This document shows, piece by piece, positions 1-12,461 of a stretch of DNA of 64,000 nucleotides. Position 1 is the stretch's first letter. Every line of letters starts with the position of its first letter. The stretch is taken from positions 112,313 to 176,312 of the forward strand of contig MCFE01000091.1 in the NCBI GenBank assembly GCA_002104905.1, given 5' to 3'. The position numbers and the translations under genes are program-made. Source of the DNA: Basidiobolus meristosporus CBS 931.73. Taxonomy: Eukaryota > Basidiobolomycota > Basidiobolomycetes > Basidiobolales > Basidiobolaceae. Below the pieces are notes generated by a model. That model was not told where the DNA came from. It saw only the letters and a program-made list of their open reading frames with translations, and searched no databases.

Positions 1-1037
1 CTTTCCAAATGGGGATTGGCAGGAAACTATATGTATATGGATCATCTACAAGGTTTTACCAATCCAACAGGCCCCATGAGGTGTGCAGATATTAGAAACT
101 GCTGTATCAGCATAGGCAGGCACCTAGAGCATGATATATCAAGATTGAGACATACCTAGAGCAGATTGAGCTCATTTGTAGCACTGCAGATCACAGTTTA
201 TGTGTGAAACAGCTCAAAAAGGGTATGAACATCCTGGTCCTTTATGCAGACAACCAAATAATAGCTACAGGTGACCAGGAGGCACTAAAACAATAAAAGA
301 TTGAGCAAATCTGAGCCAGTTTAGGTGAAAATGGCTCAAGTATGGACCAAAACTTGCCCTATCAGCAAATTATTGGTAGCCCAATGTTCTTCATGGTGTC
401 TACAAATCTAGATTTTGCAGTAGCTTATGGAAAAGTCAGTCAATCCATGCAGACATATGGATCAGATCAAATTAGAGCAGTTAAGCAGATTTTCAGATAT
501 CTGCAAGGTACCATAAATATGGTACTGTAATATTCTGAAGCAGCTAATAAGCATAAGTTTGATTTCCATAGTAATTCAGATTGTAGAAGGGATTTGATTG
601 ACCAACACTCTACTGCTGGGTATGTATTACTTTATGATGGTGAGGCTATTACTTGGAAATACAAGTAACAACCATCTGTGGCCCTATCTACAATTGAAGC
701 TGAATATACGGCTCTTTTGCAAGCAGCTAAGGAGGCTATATGGCTACAGAAATTATTCAAAGACTTGGGCTTTAGTCCAGATGAGCCAATATGTATTTAC
801 AAATATAATTAAAGTTGTATTTCATTAGCTATAAGTCCTACTAATCATACCAGAGTTAAGCACATATATGTACATTGCCACTTTGTGAGGGAAGCTGTTT
901 AAAATAGCAAAGTAGAGTTGGCTTACTATCCAGTTGACAAAGTGGTGGAAAATATATTGACAAAACCATTAGCTAGACCACAACTTGAGAATCTCAGAGA
1001 GGAATTAGGATTAAGAAATTATTTAGTTGAGGGAGAG
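1..1037 (+). pseudogene. Ty1/copia pol remnant (end of RT and RNase H), 'Copia-A'
   Basis: Degenerate 3' part of a copia polyprotein that enters from the left window edge. Readable pieces are a worn YVDD-like stretch (about 238-290), the RT tail with a YQQIIGS...AVKQIFRYLQGT signature at 342-530, and an RNase H stretch (about 560-830) with the family's ALSTIEAEY motif in a shifted frame. Several stops and frame changes make it non-functional. It ends at a purine-rich tract (1030-1037) that abuts the LTR, as expected for the polypurine primer of plus-strand synthesis. Its codons differ clearly from the complete copia element further right, so this is a different, older copia family. Confidence 0.85.
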
Positions 1038-1406
1038 TGTTGAAATATTGGACTATTTAGTATCATTCAGCAGTTAAAAATCACTTAACAACTCTAGATT
1101 AGTCTCAGTCACTGTAGGACTAATTTACAGTCCCAACTCTGCCAGTTCCTTCAGGTCTATGATCTTGTGATTATTCCACTTTGGTCAAGAGCAAATTAAC
1201 AATTTCTACCAAACATTATTTATTAGCTCCAAAAATATTACCAAATACCCCTAAATGTTGAGAAACCCTCCTTGAGTAGTGTTACAGCTGTAATACATCT
1301 ACAAAGGTATAAATACTGACCTACTTTATCATTATACTACAGTTCAACTAAAATCACTATTTCTTGATAAGTTCCTTATTTTCAAATCACTTTTTAAAAT
1401 GCAACA
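1038..1406 (+). repeat. 3' LTR of Copia-A
   Basis: A 369-bp segment that begins TGTTGAAATA and ends GCAACA, giving perfect 5-bp terminal inverted repeats TGTTG/CAACA. It lies directly after the polypurine tract. A TATAAATA motif near 1309-1316 is a plausible LTR promoter. The 5' LTR lies outside the window, so the target duplication cannot be checked. The sequence to the right is Gypsy-1 coding sequence, so Copia-A landed inside a gypsy copy. Confidence 0.8.
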
Positions 1407-1930
1407 GAAACATGGAGGATGAACTTCAAGAAGACTCAGAGCTCACCTCACATATCATAGAGGCATTTTGATCCCAAATGACTTCAAACTCAGAAAGCTA
1501 TTATACTTGAATGGAGTAATCAATGGTAACCTGCCAGGATTATGTTTGACACAGGAGTATTGCATGAGTCTACATCAGAGCAATTTGTCTTGAATGCTGG
1601 AATCAACTCAGAGCCCACCAAAGCAACTTAAGTCTCAAAAGCGGATGGGAACCCTTACTTAATCAATCATAATACTCTGCCAGTAAGAATAAAGATCAAT
1701 GACTATGAAGAAGACCTCTAGGTCTACATACCTGGGAACTGCAAATTTGATCATGTACTTGGGAAAACATGGCTATTCTGCTGTAATCCATCAATTAACT
1801 GGAGAACCATGCCACCCCAATCCAAAGAGACAACAATACTGATCAGGTCTTACCTGCCAGACTGGATTCAGATTGACCAACTACAGTTTGTGTAAAAATA
1901 TTGAACTTAGCAAAATTCATATCCATGGGG
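1407..1930 (+). pseudogene. Gypsy-1 protease-region fragment
   Basis: Translation in mixed frames matches the Gag-end and aspartic-protease region of the Gypsy-1 copy at 3225-3600 (EDSEL, then the acidic protease segment). Stops and indels are frequent. It is cut on the left by Copia-A and joins the Gypsy-1 LTR at 1931 on the right with no polymerase sequence between. It is therefore either an internally deleted element or the target into which the next copy inserted. Confidence 0.7.
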
Positions 1931-2299
1931 TGTTATGATCTACCACTTGAATGTTTAGGTTAGATCAGCTTTTAGTCAAATCAATTAGTTATATGGTAAG
2001 CCTATCAGTAAATCAGTGTTATCTATCAAATCAGTAGTATTAGTCAGCAAATGAAAGATCAGATCCTTATCAGACAGAAATAGGTATATTATGCAGGATC
2101 TTATTGGGTGATGATAATGCAATCAAATGACTCATCAGTTACAACCTACATTAGGCAATACAATTAGTCAGCAATTGATTTGGCAAAATGTATGTAAGGA
2201 GCTGCTGGAACCTCAATACAAATCAGTTCAAGTTTTTGTGATTACAATACTGGCTAAACTCTGCTTTCCTCTACAACTCTTATATCAAGACTTGTAACA
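1931..2299 (+). repeat. Gypsy-1 5' LTR
   Basis: 369 bp, starts TGTTATGATC and ends CTTGTAACA, terminal inverted repeat TGTTA/TAACA. A diverged reverse-complement copy lies at 8240-8609, which defines the LTR length independently. The base after the LTR is followed at once by a primer-binding site. Confidence 0.85.
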
Positions 2300-3190
2300 T
2301 TGGTAGCAGCAATAATCAGAAACTTCCCCAAGAAAGAAGCAGCCTTCCTCAAGATGTTCAATAATGAAGTATGGAAGAATACTATGCAGCAGATCCTGGC
2401 CCAGCAGCAGCAGTTACTCCAGATCCTTAGCCAGCTACAGCAAGTAATGACTACCATGGCCCAAAGCCAGCAAAACCCTGTCAGTAGCAACTTTGGTGTG
2501 AAGGTCAAAGAGTACCATGGTAAAGTCAATGAAGACATGGGAACCTGGCTCTTTCAGATTGGAGAAGCTTTCAAGGCTGGGGGAGTTGCTGCAGAAATAA
2601 GTTACATTATGCAGCCTCTTACCTGGCAGATTCAGCTTTACAGTGGTACTATTACTAGATCAGCTCAGCCACCATGATGGGATGCTCTACAATCTCTACC
2701 TGGGGTGAGTTTGTGCTGGAAATTCAGATTGCTTTTGAACATCAACACCAGCAGTCACTGCCAAGAAGAAAGTTGAAGACACTCTGAAAGAAAGGAATGA
2801 TTCAAGAGTACTTCTATTAATATAAATATCTACTTGGTCATATTGAAAGAATGAACCCCTGGATCAAGTGGAATACTTTATTGATTGATTGAAATATAGA
2901 ACTTGCAAAGAAGTGAATTATCAAAGACATCAGACAATTGAAGAAGCCATCAAGATTGCTGTTGACTATGACTCAGCTATGTTTGGAGTTGGGGAGCCCA
3001 CAAAGACTAATCAGAGAGGCTACAATCACAATGAAAGAAGACAATCAGAAGCAGTGCCAATGGATATAGATTCTATGCAGAAGAATTCTCCCACTGAAGA
3101 ATGCAAGAAAAAAGGAATTTGCTATAATTGCCACCAGCAGGAAAATATTGCAAAGTGCTGCCATTGGGGGAGAAACAGTCACTAGCCATC
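2300..3190 (+). pseudogene. Gypsy-1 gag (inactivated)
   Basis: An opening ORF of 125 codons (2300-2677) carries a Gln-rich coiled-coil-like segment and the typical Gag matrix/capsid opening (YHGKVNEDMGTWLFQIGEAF). Frame breaks follow, and a 98-codon stretch at 2889-3185 ends in a zinc knuckle. That knuckle reads CYNCHQQENIAKCC: the conserved His of CX2CX4HX4C is replaced by Asn, whereas the minus-strand copy near 11060-11100 keeps it. Several stop codons disrupt the gene. The Gag would package element RNA. Confidence 0.8.
2301..2315 (+). other. Primer-binding site of Gypsy-1
   Basis: TGGTAGCAGC... begins one base after the LTR. A TGG start complementary to a tRNA 3' CCA end at this place is the standard gypsy primer-binding arrangement. 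The exact tRNA was not identified. Confidence 0.65.
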
Positions 3191-6100
3191 AAGAACCTTC
3201 AACCATGTTGAGACCCTTGAGCATAGTAACATTTGGGGATGAGCTTGAAGAAGACTCAGAACTCACCTTCCATATGACAGAAGAATACCTATCCCAGATG
3301 GCCTTGAACACAGGAAAGCTACTATATTTGAATGGAGTAATTGATGGAGTGCCTGCCAAGATTGTGATTGACTCAGGAGCATTGCATGAGTACATGTCAG
3401 AGCAATTTGCTTTGAAGGCTGGAATCAACTTGGAAACCAACAAATCAACTTTATTGCCAACAGCAGAAGGGAACTCTCATATAATCAACTATATTACACA
3501 GCTACTGAGGATAAAGATCAATAACTATGAAGATGACCTATATGCCTATATGTTTGGGAACTGCAGGTTTGACCTTTTACCTGGAAAAATCTAGCTAATC
3601 CTTCCACTCCAGCACCCCAGAAGGTCCCGGCCCCCTTGAAGGAACATTCAGATGTATTCCCAGATGAACTTGCAAACCTACCACAAGTCAGAAATGTATA
3701 TCATGCCATTAACACAAGAGATAGCACACCAGTGAGTAAGACACCTTACAGAATGAGTCCATTGAAGTTGGAAGGGATGAAGAGATAAGTTGATCATTTA
3801 TTAGAGCAAGGATATATCAGACCCAGCAAGTCACCTAGGGGAGCACCAGTGCTTTTGTGAAAAAGAAGGATGGAGAACTTAGACTGTGCATTAATTACAG
3901 AGACCTCAACTTGGTTACCATGAAGAATAAGTACCCTATTCCTTGGATTGATGAGCTTTTGAACTAACTCTATGGAGCTGCCATATCCTGAAAGATTGGC
4001 CTTATAACAGGATACTATCAGATTAGGGTGAGACAGAAGTCATCCCTAAGACAGCATTCAGGACTAGTTATGGATATTGCAAGTACTTAGTCATCAGTTT
4101 TGGCCTTGCCAATGCCCTTGCAACATTCATGGCCTTGTTGTAGACTGTCTTACAGGAGTACTTTGAAAAGATTGTGATAATCTACCTAGATGACATACTG
4201 ATATACACCAGGACAGAAGAGGATCACTTGATCCACATTGAAAAGGTCTTGAAGAAGGTAAGAGAGAACAAGCTATATGGAAAGCTGCCCAAATGCAAAT
4301 TCTTCAAGGAACAAATTGAATATCTGGGACACATAGTGACTAGTGCAGGAGTGATCTTAGACCATAAGAAGGCTAAAGTTATCAAGAATCTCAAGCATCC
4401 CTATAGCATAATAGAACTCAGATCATTCCATGGAATGGTCTCCTTTTGTTGGAGATTTGTCAAGTCCTTTGCAAGTATTGCAGCCCCTTTGACCAATATC
4501 CTCAAGAAAGACAACACCTTCAAGTGGGACAAAGCCTGTGAGACTGCCTCTTAGACTCTCAAAAATGAACTTGCTAAACTGCCACACTTAAGAATACCTG
4601 ACTTCAGAGAGAGTTTACTTTGAGCACAGATGCTTCAGATTATGCAATTGGGGGAGTGTTGAGCCAAGAACACAAGGGAAAGGACTGCCCAGCTGCCTCT
4701 GAATACAAGAAACTGAACTCAGCAGAACAGAACTTTCCAGTGCAGGAGAAGGAGATGTTTGCTATAATTCACTGCTTGAAGACATGGAGATGCTATATAG
4801 AAGGAGCCATATGCACTGTGACAACTGATCATGCCTCCCTCAAATATATATTTACTCAGAAGGTACTCTGCAGAAGTATGACAAGAAGGAGTGAATAAAC
4901 TCAGCAATTTGATTTGGAGATTGTCCACTGCCCCAGGAAAAACAACACTTATGACTTATGGGATATAGCCAGCGCAACTGCCTTATGGATGCTCAAGAAG
5001 GAACTTGCTAAGCCACCAAGTTTAGGAATACCAGACTTCAGAAAAGTGTTTACTTTATGCACAGCTGCTTCAGACTATGCAATTGATAGAGTACTGAGCC
5101 AAGAACATGAGGGAAAGGACTAACCAAGTGCATTTGAGTAGAATAAACTGCACCAAGCAGAATAAAGCAATTCAGTGCATGAAAAGGAGATACTTTCCAT
5201 AATACACTGCTTGAAGACCTGGAGATATTGCATTGAAGGAGTCAGGTGCAAACTGTCCATGCCTCACTCAAGTATACATTGGACTTGTTCCATCATTCCA
5301 GCTGATCATAGTGCCCAATTGTGCCATAGCATGCCAGATGGAGCATCATCATGCCACAGAGTGCCGGATGCGCCATACAGTGCCAATTTGGGATCAAAAT
5401 TGACATGCATATGACCCTAAAATATCAAATTAATAACAAGATATACAGCACTTTCTGGCACTATGATCAATGGCACAATGGAACAAGTCTATTTACTCAG
5501 AAGGTACTATCAGAAGAATGTCAAGATGGAGTGGATAAATTCAGCAATTTGACTTGCAGATTGTCTACTGTCCTGGGAAAAGCAATACAGTTGCTGATGC
5601 CTTATCAAGATTAGAACAAGTTGCACAACGCAACCTGGTGCATGTATTGGATTGGCCTAGCTTATTACGAAAGTACTTGGATGACTAAGCCATTCATAAT
5701 GAGTTAGATGAAGAGATTAACAAGAAAATCCAGGATGAAGCCAGCAAACCATTAATACAGGATTGAAAACTCCACCAAATTGTTGATGGAAGCCATATTG
5801 CCTATTGCCCTTATGTTGCTTGCCTAGATTTGATGCATAAGCTACACAAGGTATATGGACATCTTTGAATTGAAAGAACTTATAGCTGTGGGAATGCCAG
5901 AGCATGGTGTCCAAGAATGAAGCAAGATATTGAGAAGCTAGTGATAAAATGTCCAAATTGCCAAAACAACCAAGACAACCACTAAGAGTTATTTACTCTT
6001 TCTCCTGGAGCCTGTAGGATCATTTGAGAGATGAGGAACTGACTTTACTGGAAGACTGCCAACCACTAGGAAATACAACTTTTGGATACTAGTAGGAATT

Positions 6101-6815
6101 GAACATGCCACTATATGAACCATGGTGAAAGCAGTACCTGTAGCCATTGAACAAGAAGTTATAGTATGTATCTACCAAAAGATCCTTACAAAGCTTAGAT
6201 GCCCTGTAAAAACTTCATCCAATTGAGGAGCAAGCTTTGTGGCAAAGACGTTGGAAGTTTAGCTAGAAACAAGGCAGATCAAACACTTAACAACCCTGGC
6301 ATATCACCCTAGAACTAATGGAGTCACTGAGAGGTTTAATTGATTATTTGGAAAAGCACTGACCAAGTATGCAAATGCAGCAGTCAGTAGATGGGATGAG
6401 TATTTGGACTAAGCACTTCTTGCCTGCTGACTCAGAGTGCATACCATCACCAAACAATAGCCATTTTACTTGGTGTATGGATGCAAAACAAGGATCCCTG
6501 GAGATCTAACACAACCAAAGCTTACAGATGCCTCAGAAGATGAGCTCAGCCAGCCAAGTAGATACCAGCAGCTGAAACAAAGATATCAGGAGGCACAGGT
6601 CAAAGTATTGCAAAGTGATACAAAGTCAAAGCAGAGATATAATAAAATTATATCACCAGAAGCATTGATAGTGGGCATATTTGTATTGCTGAGAACAACA
6701 CTTGGAAGAAGTTTGAGCCACTGTGGACAGGATGTTTCAAAATCATTAGAGAATGTCTTTTGGAACTTGTCAACTAGTGGACAAGCAAGATATTACCTGG
6801 GAAGATTTAGTGATA
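3148..6815 (+). pseudogene. Gypsy-1 pol (protease, RT, RNase H, integrase; inactivated)
   Basis: Domain order is protease-RT-RNase H-integrase, which makes it Ty3/gypsy. The protease has an IVIDSGA active site (about 3360-3380). RT shows the YLDDILIYT box (4183-4210) and the downstream YLGHIV segment. RNase H begins STDASDYAIGG at 4620. An RNase H segment is repeated in tandem (about 4550-4900 and 4985-5260). A MITE interrupts it at 5277-5489. Integrase is recognisable from 5600 (H-H-C-C region) to the C-terminal LLRTT...LVDKQ region near 6690-6810. Many stops. The element breaks at about 6815, where copia Gag sequence begins abruptly. Confidence 0.85.
5277..5489. mobile_element. MITE copy 1 (about 213 bp, TA target)
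   Basis: Ends are TGGACTTGTTCCAT and ATGGAACAAGTC, which are inverted repeats (GACTTGTTCCAT on both ends). The element is flanked by TA (5275-5276 and 5490-5491). It interrupts a gypsy RNase H reading frame that is continuous without it (compare 4840-4860). A second copy lies at 25848-26059. It has no coding capacity. TA duplication and short inverted repeats suit a Tc1/mariner-type nonautonomous element. Confidence 0.75.
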
Positions 6816-7934
6816 GTTACCATCCTGGATAGCCAGCAGACAGGTTTCACACCCTTGTAGCAGCCCTAGAGTCCAGAACTGAAGACATGACCTTGTCACA
6901 TATACGGACAGCCTTTGGATGAAGAATTAAGAAAATTAAGCACCAACACAAAGGAAAATGAATATGCTTCAATAAGCAATGATAACAACCAAAGGAGATA
7001 CTTATGACCCTTGTAAGGCAAGAGCAACCTGTCATGTAACTGTTGCAAAACAAAAGGACACACATTGGGGTGGTAGCGCAAAAAGTGAAATAATCAGCAA
7101 TAAAATCCTAAATATGGAAATGCTGCAATAATTCAAAAACAGAATAAAAGAATAATCATATCTGCACTCAATTTGACCACAAACAAGGACTCCCAGACAT
7201 GTTGTATCAACTCTGGAGCGTTTCAACGCTTTACTCCTCAAAAACAACTTTGGAAATCAGTCATAATTTGAGCCAAAAAGTATAAAATGCTTATTTTTAG
7301 GCTAATGCAATAAGAGTAGGGCATACTGACTCAAAAATACCAAAGCAAAGAAGCTGCGTATATTGAGACCTACATACTGGTATCCAAGTTTATTTCTTTC
7401 AGACTTATATTGACTATTGCAGCCAAATATAAGCACTATATATATCAGATGGATGTAAAAGTGCATTTTAGAATGGAGAACTCAATGAGGATGTGTATAT
7501 GAACCAACCTGATGTGTTTGCTGATCAAGATAATCCCATTTGGTCTGCAAGTTTATAATATCTCTGAATGGATTCAAGCAAACACCCAGAGCCTGGAATT
7601 GCAAGATAGATTCTTATTTGGAATTTTTGAGTTTCGGAAGGAGTGATGCTGACTATTATATTTACTATAAGCCAGATAGTCCAGATCCTGCTTTATGAGC
7701 TTTACATTTGGATGATCCTATTATAGCTCCTAATAACCTAGAAATATCAGAAGAAGCTAAATCCAATTTATCTAAAGAGTTCAACATATTTAGTCTAGGG
7801 GAACTCAGTTACTACTTACAGATAAAGTTTTCTATAAACAGTTGTACCCAGACTATCACCCTGAGCCAATCCTGTGAACAAGCAGATACCCCAATAGAGA
7901 AAAACCTTCACTTAGTCAAAGCCAAAACAAATCA
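6816..7934 (+). pseudogene. Copia-B internal remnant, heavily deleted
   Basis: The sequence follows the complete Copia-B element (13539-19028) in pieces: Gag (about 6816-7030), zinc-knuckle and protease area (to about 7240), a jump into the integrase end (about 7240-7390), then RT (7390-7934). A readable RT stretch of 76 codons lies at 7708-7938. Large internal deletions and many stops are present. The left junction is with gypsy integrase at about 6815. Confidence 0.8.
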
Positions 7935-8239
7935 ATAGAGTCACTGATATCATCATCTTCATATCCTAGAGAATCCTGACTAATTTTTTTGTTGGGACTT
8001 ACTTCAAATCTTTTTACCAAGACATCAGGTACCCATAACATTAAAATTCTCAAAATCATCCAAATAGTCCCAAACTTTGCACACATATTCTTAGGATCTT
8101 CCTAAGCATTTTCTATGTGTTTTCTATGCCAAGACCATGCAAAGGTCTTAATACTTTCTTTACATCAAATAAATCATCAAGTGAAAATCATAAGACCTAC
8201 TTGTTCTCCCAATCACTTACAATATCTCCAAGACTTTTA
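7935..8239 (+). repeat. Copia-B LTR remnant, 5' truncated
   Basis: Aligns by eye to the Copia-B LTR from the CCTAGAGAATCCTGAC block to the terminal AATATCTCCAAGACT block, with many point changes. It is cut at its right end by the start of a minus-strand Gypsy-1 LTR (8240). Confidence 0.75.
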
Positions 8240-8609
8240 TGTTACAAGTCTTGATATAAGAGTTATAGAGGAAAAGGGAGTTTAGCTAGTATTGAATTCA
8301 CTAAAACTTGAACTACTTTTTATTGAGGTTCCAGCTGCTGCTTATATACATTTTTGCCAGATCAATTGCTGACTAACTGTATTTCCTAATGTAGGTTGTG
8401 GCTGATGACTCATTTGATTGCATCATCATCACCCAATAAGATCCTACTTAATATATCTATTCCTGTTTGATAAGGATCTGCTGAATCATCTGCTGACTAA
8501 TGCTACTGATTTAATTGATAACACTGATATACTGATAGGCTAATCATATAACTAATTGATTTGACTAAGAACAGATCTAACTTAAACATTCAAGCGGTAG
8601 TTCATAACA
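8240..8609 (-). repeat. Gypsy-1 3' LTR (minus-strand copy)
   Basis: 370 bp, reverse complement of the LTR at 1931-2299: it starts TGTTACAAG and ends TTCATAACA on the plus strand. The adjoining 8610-8622 TTCTCCCCTACTA is, on the minus strand, a polypurine tract touching the LTR. This fixes it as the 3' LTR of the element to its right. Confidence 0.85.
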
Positions 8610-11537
8610 TTCTCCCCTACTAAAGTTGAGAGGGTTCTCCTAAATCTCTATTCTTATGATACCAATATCTTGCTGGTTCAGTATTGTTGGCAAGTCTTGC
8701 AAGCTCAAGTCTGTCTCTATGAACTAAGTCTTCCCAGATATTTCCTTGTTTGTCCACTAGTTGGTAAGTTGCAAATGGACATTTTCTGATGATCCTAAGA
8801 TGACCCATTCATTGTGGCTCAAACATCTTCCAGGTATTGTTTCTCAGCAATACAAAGCTTCCAACTATCAATGATTCTGTTGATATAGTTGTGTCAAATC
8901 TCTGCTTCATCTTTTCTGCACTTTGAGATACTTTGGCCTGTGCCTGTTGATGTGTTTGTTTCAGCTGCTGGTGTCTACTTGGCTGACTGAACTCATCTTC
9001 TAAGGTGTCTGTAAGCTTTGGTTGTGTGAGATCTCTTGGAATTGTTGGTTTACATCTATACACTATGTAAAATAGCACTAAGTAAAATAGCAATTGTTGG
9101 GTGGTGTTGTGTACTCTAACACTGCATGCAAAGCATGCTTAGTCTACATACTCATCCCATCTACTAACAGCTCCACTTGTATACTTTGTCAGCATTTTTC
9201 CAAATAATCCACTAAGCTGCTCAGTGACTCCATTAGTTCTAGGGTGATATGCCAAGGTTTTCAAGTGTCTGATGTGCTGCATTTCCAGGTAAGCTTCCAA
9301 TGTCCTTGCCATAAATTTTGCACCTCTATGATATAGAATCTCTGCAGCGCATCCAAACATCATAAGGATATCCTGGTAGATGAAAACTGCAACTTCTTGC
9401 TCACTGGCTACAGGTACTGCTTTGGCCACAGGCTGTTTAATGGCATGGTCAATTGCTACTAGGATTCAACAGTTGCACTTCCCAGTAGTTGACAGTCTTC
9501 CAATAAAGTCAATTCCCCATCTTTCAAATGGTCCTATTGGCTCCAAGGGAAAGAGTTTGGCAATTCTCTGTGGTTGCCTTGGTTGATTTGGCAATTTGGG
9601 CATGTTTTCACTGGCTTCTCAATGTCTTGTTTCATTTTGGGCCATCATGCTCTGGCTTTCACAAGGCTATAGATTCCTTCAACTCCAAGATGAACATATC
9701 CATTGTGTAGATTATGTATTAAATCCAGGCAAGCAACATAAGGGTAATAGGCAATAGGGCTCCCATCAACAATTTGGTAGAGTGTTTCATCCTGTACCAC
9801 AAATTTGCTGGCTTCATCCCAGATTATCTTCTTGATCTCTTCATCCACCTCATTAGGAATGGCTTGGTCCTTCAAGTACTTTGGTTGTAGGCTAGGTCAA
9901 TCTGATTCATGCACCAAGTTAAGTTGTGCAACTTGTTCTAATCTTGATAAGGCATCAGCAACTGTGTTGTTTTTCACAGGGCAGTTGACAATCTCCAAAT
10001 TAAATTGCTGAATGTATTCACTCCTTCTTGTCTTTCTTCTAGAGAGTACCTTCCAAGCAAATATATACTTGAGGTGGGCATGGTCAGTCTTCATGGTGCA
10101 TTGGATCCTTCAATATAGCCTCTCGATGTCTTCAAGAAGTGTATCATAGCAAGCATCTCCTTCTCATGCACTGGATAGTTTTGTCAATGTGCACCATGTG
10201 ATCTTCTTCTGTCTTGCTCTATATCAATATGTCATCTACGTAGATTATCACAATCTTTTCAAAGTACTCCTGTTAGACAGTCTGCAACAGGGTCATGAAT
10301 GTTGCAAGGGCATTGATGAGGCCAAAACTGATGACTAAGTACTTGCAATATCCATATCTGGTCCTGCAAAAGAGTCTGGACCTTCTGGGGTACTGGAGTA
10401 GAGGAATCCTCCTGTAATACTGCCATGAGGAACATCTGGGTGCCTTTTCTAAGTGCTCTACAGAGCTGTGTCTTGCTAAGTTCACTTGTTTCACACACTC
10501 TGGAATTGACCCGGTTAAGATCTAGTCTGGCAGGTAATAGCACATAGGTCTTGTTGTACTGCTGGATCTGAGTAGCATAGGCTCTGCAGTGGATTGATGG
10601 ATTACAACAAAATAGCCTGATTTTTCCAAGTACAAGGTCAAACTTGCAGATCCCAAATATACAGGCCTGTAGGGCTTCTTCATTGCCATTGATCTGCATC
10701 CTTGCTGGCTCAGTAACATGGTTGATTATAAGAGAGCTCCCATCAGCTGTTGAGACTGAAGTTGATTTGGTGGGTCCCAAGTTGATTCCAGCTTTCAAAG
10801 CAAATTGCTCTGACATGTACTCATGCAATGCTCTTGAGTCAATCATGATCTTGGCAGGTACTCCATTGATTAGTTCATTGAAATATAATAGCTTTCCTGT
10901 GTTCAAGGCCATCTGGGATAGGTATTCTTTTGTCATATGGAAGGTGAGTTCTGAGTCTTCTTCAAGCTCACCCTCCATGTTACTATGCTCAAGCGCTTCA
11001 ATCTGGTTGAAGGCACTTGATGGCTGGTGTCCATTTCTTCTCTGAGGGCAGTACTTTGCAATATGTCCCTGCTGGTGGCAATTGAAGCAAAGTCCTTACT
11101 TCTTACATTCTTCTGAGGTAGGATTCTTCTGCATAGCATCTATTTCCATTGACACTGCTTCTGACTGTCTTCTTTCATAATGATTGTAGCTGCTTGGATT
11201 AGTCATTGTGAGCTTCCCAACTCCAATCATAGCTGAGTCACAGTCAATGGCAATCTTGATGGCTTCTTCAATAGTCTGGGGTCTTTGATAATTCACTTCC
11301 TTGCAAGTTCTTTCTTTCAACTAATCAGTAAAATATTCCACTTGATCCAGGGAGTCCATTCTTTGAATTTGTCTAAGTAGACATCTGTATTCACAGATGT
11401 ACTCTTGAACCATTCCTCTCTGTCTGAATGTCTTCAACTTTCTTCTTAGTAGTGTCTGCTAGTGTGGAGGTTCAAAAGCATTCTGAATTTCCAACACAAA
11501 CTCATCCCAGGTAGAGATTGTAGAGCATCCCATCATG
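8610..11537 (-). pseudogene. Gypsy-1 gag-pol (minus-strand copy, inactivated)
   Basis: Read on the minus strand from 11537 down to 8610. In order: Gag end with an intact-looking CCHC knuckle (near 11060-11100), protease (10978 to about 10600, VPAKIMIDSRA, where the usual Gly after DS is Arg), a short RT piece, RNase H end (10094-9897), integrase zinc-binding part (9875-9645), integrase core (9429-9139) and integrase C-terminus (9093-8620, ATYQLVDKQG). Much of RT is deleted: protease runs within about 300 bp into a TRYGYCKYLVISFG RT segment near 10370-10320. It is truncated inside Gag at about 11537 with no 5' LTR. Confidence 0.85.
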
Positions 11538-11817
11538 GGAATGTATAAAAATGTATGGATTTTATGGAAAATGTGATAAAAGATGAATTTTTATCACAAA
11601 ACAAATAATTACCAACTGCAACATACCAATTATGTGATGATACAACAATGCTAACAAATGGAACAAACTATATGTTGTTTAATGTACAACAATTTTTCTA
11701 TTATATTTGTAGGAAGAAGAATACAGGCAAAAAGAAGGAGAAGGAGGAAAACAAGGTTTAGTAAGATAAACAGTTAAAACTAAAACAAGGGTTGCAGATA
11801 AATAAGGCAGTAGAAAC
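11538..11817. other. AT-rich stretch, nothing recognised
   Basis: No reading frame, known repeat or RNA gene is visible. Very low GC and low complexity. It lies between truncated Gypsy-1 and a Copia-B LTR fragment. Confidence 0.5.
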
Positions 11818-12049
11818 TGTTGTAAAAATTTGTATTTCCACCTAAATATTCACCTAACTTAGTCACTTAGATCATTACCCTCAAATCCTAGAGAATACTG
11901 ACCAAATTCCTTGTCGGGATTTACTTAGAATATTTTCACCAAAATACCAGGTACCCAGAACATGAAAATTCTCAAAGTTGTCTAAACAGCCCCAAACTTT
12001 GCACACATGTTCTTGGGACCTTCCTTAACCTATTCTACGTGTTTGTAAT
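11818..12049 (+). repeat. Copia-B LTR fragment (5' two thirds)
   Basis: Begins TGTTGTAAAAATTTG and follows the Copia-B LTR closely up to the GTTTGTAATGCCAA block. The remaining third, with the TATA box, is missing and foldback sequence follows. Confidence 0.85.
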
Positions 12050-12052
12050 GCC

Positions 12053-12461
12053 AAATCAATTTTTTAACCTTTTTTTTGGGATCAAAATTGAGCATGATGT
12101 AAAAGAGCACAGACAGACTGAAGATATACATCTGGTACATAATACCTATGGCACTCTAAGTCTAGCCCCACAGGCTTGTAGCATGTCACAAAAATGCATG
12201 GCACTATCTTGGTCCACTGGTACTATCTGGCACTATACTTAATTATTTGCCCTAAAGTAAGATCCATACAAAGCATTTATAGTACCAGATAGCACCAGTG
12301 GACCAAGATAGTACCATGCATTTTTGTGACATGGTACAAGCCACAGGAGCTAGATTCAGAGTGCCATGGGTATTGAGCACCTAATGCATGACTTCAATCC
12401 TTTTATGCTCTTACACATCCTGCACAAAACTGACCTAAAAAAAAGGTCAAAAAATGGATTT
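12053..12461. repeat. Large imperfect inverted repeat (foldback element)
   Basis: Left arm about 12053-12240 and right arm about 12266-12461 are reverse complements with scattered mismatches. The centre is best conserved: GCACTATCTTGGTCCACTGG at 12201 pairs with CCAGTGGACCAAGATAGTAC at 12296. Only about 25-35 bp separate the arms, so a transcript would form a long hairpin. The outer arm shares the block GGGATCAAAATTGA with the MITE family, hinting at a common origin. No transposase. Confidence 0.75.

Noticed and set aside
1931-11537. Retroviral-type envelope gene in the gypsy elements
   Set aside because: The space between integrase and LTR in the minus-strand copy (8610-8800) is integrase C-terminus only; no membrane-protein ORF.
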